NCBI RefSeq assembly: GCF_013408745.1
Contig: NZ_JACCBJ010000001.1
Location: 868,001 to 932,000 of the forward strand
Direction: 5' to 3'
DNA: 64,000 bases
Source: Leifsonia soli
GTDB taxonomy: Bacteria > Actinomycetota > Actinomycetes > Actinomycetales > Microbacteriaceae
Position 1 is the first letter of the stretch, and every line of letters begins with the position of its first letter. Made by a program: the position numbers and the translations under genes. Below the pieces are notes generated by a model that had not been told where the DNA came from, did not search any database, and saw only the letters and a program-made list of their open reading frames with translations. Below, piece by piece: positions 63,184-64,000 of the stretch.

Positions 63184-64000
63184 CCCAGATCGGTCGCAGC
63201 AGCAGACGCCACACCGTGGCTGTCCCCGGCGATCCCGACGCACGCATCAGCCTCGCCTGGGCCGCTCTGAGCGACACCGGATACCGGCGGAGCGTGAACG
63301 AGGACAGCCTCCTCGCGCGTTCGCCGATCTTCGCGGTGGCCGACGGGATGGGCGGCCACACCGCAGGAGACTTCGCCAGCACGGCGGTGGTCACGCGCCT
63401 GGCCGAGAAGGTGAAGGCGGACTTCGTCGGAGAGATCGCCCTCACCGAGGCGCTGCGATCGGCGGTCGACGACATGACCCGCGGCGTCGGCCAGACCGAC
63501 CTCGGGACGGGCACCACGGTCACCGGGATCGCCCTCACCCTGGTCGACGGCAACCCGTACTGGCTCGTGTTCAACATCGGCGACTCGCGGGTGTACAGCT
63601 ACCGCGACGGGACGCTGGAGCAGCTGACCGTCGACCATTCGATCGTCCAGGAGCTGCTGGACGCCGGAGCCATCACCCCGGCGGAGGCCGAGGTGCACCC
63701 GCACAGCAACGTCATCACGCGCGCCGTCGGTTTCAACGAGGACCCGGTGCCCGACTACTTCCTCCTGCCGATCGTCGCAGGCTCCCGGCTGCTGGTGTGC
63801 TCGGACGGCCTGACGAAGGAGCTGACCGAGCACGGCATCCGCTACTTCCTCGGAGAGGGCTCCTCCCCGCTCGACGCCGCCCAGCAGCTGATGGATGCGG
63901 CGCTCGGCAACGGCGGGCGCGACAACGTGACCGTCGTGGTCGTCGACGTGCTGGCGACCCCGGAGTCCGGAGCACACCGCGAGGGCGTCTCCCGCCGGGC
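63180..64000 (+). CDS. PP2C-family Ser/Thr phosphatase (incomplete at window end)
   Basis: Metal-dependent protein phosphatase; 273 codons are present and the gene continues beyond the window. The metal-binding and signature motifs are visible: VNEDSLL, AVADGMGGH, FNIGDSRVY, LVCSDGLTKEL and GGRDNVTVVVVD, so the catalytic domain is almost complete. GTG start overlapping the FHA stop by 4 nt (GTGA). It would remove phosphate from targets of PknB-like kinases, which may lie further downstream. Confidence 0.93.
   Translation, partial: MTQIGRSSRRHTVAVPGDPDARISLAWAALSDTGYRRSVNEDSLLARSPIFAVADGMGGHTAGDFASTAVVTRLAEKVKADFVGEIALTEALRSAVDDMTRGVGQTDLGTGTTVTGIALTLVDGNPYWLVFNIGDSRVYSYRDGTLEQLTVDHSIVQELLDAGAITPAEAEVHPHSNVITRAVGFNEDPVPDYFLLPIVAGSRLLVCSDGLTKELTEHGIRYFLGEGSSPLDAAQQLMDAALGNGGRDNVTVVVVDVLATPESGAHREGVSRR

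Overview
The window is high-GC, gene-dense chromosomal DNA of an actinobacterium. The core order clpP1-clpP2-clpX, valS, ileS-folC-DUF4233-ndk, rne, rplU-rpmA-obgE-proB-proA, nadD, rsfS is the usual actinobacterial housekeeping order. The protein styles (DUF4233, DUF4031, the ileS T-box, many GTG starts) suggest Microbacteriaceae, probably Leifsonia or a close relative. The genus is an inference from recalled sequence style, not a search. I see no phage, insertion sequence, integrase or CRISPR array.

Layout. 1-2.5 kb: Clp protease and its unfoldase. 2.4-9.4 kb: a ClC channel, an M3 peptidase (dcp), an ArsR-type regulator with an MFS exporter and a small coupled protein, and two tandem acetyltransferases. 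9.4-14.1 kb: valS, an MHS-type transporter and a divergent TetR. 14.1-20.0 kb: T-box-ileS-folC-DUF4233-ndk, all overlapping by 4 nt after ileS. 20.3-31.6 kb: VKOR, RNase E with a long structured leader, DUF4031, L21/L27/Obg, ProB/ProA, a small membrane protein, NadD, a tail-anchored low-complexity protein and RsfS. 31.7-32.2 kb: a zinc-ribbon protein and tRNA-Ala(GGC). 32.3-41.9 kb: accessory genes (GNAT, a 34-residue microprotein, MEDS-LuxR pair, redoxin, two alpha/beta hydrolases, LCP protein, DHA2 exporter, UbiA prenyltransferase). 42.0-43.1 kb: a lower-GC toxin-antitoxin-like pair. 43.1-50.6 kb: a LacI-controlled oligosaccharide locus (GH13 glucosidase, ABC binding protein and two permeases, GH3 lipoprotein). 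50.7-61.8 kb: YceI, then what looks like an amine and glutarate catabolic island under Lrp and GntR regulators. 62-64 kb: an FHA protein and a PP2C phosphatase that runs off the end.

Two patterns cut across the window. First, many genes lack a Shine-Dalgarno sequence and instead carry TANNNT exactly 6 nt before the start codon, the signature of leaderless transcription; I count 12 with TANNNT-6, one with a 7-nt gap and two with CANNNT-6. Second, several intergenic spaces hold long hairpins with unrelated stems, three of which share the loop core CGGCGTGTCG in one orientation or the other. Other regulatory DNA includes a five-copy 14-bp direct-repeat array (5928-5988), a 16-bp palindrome centred on a start codon (41993-42008), and a repeated LacI-type box (43105 and 44188).
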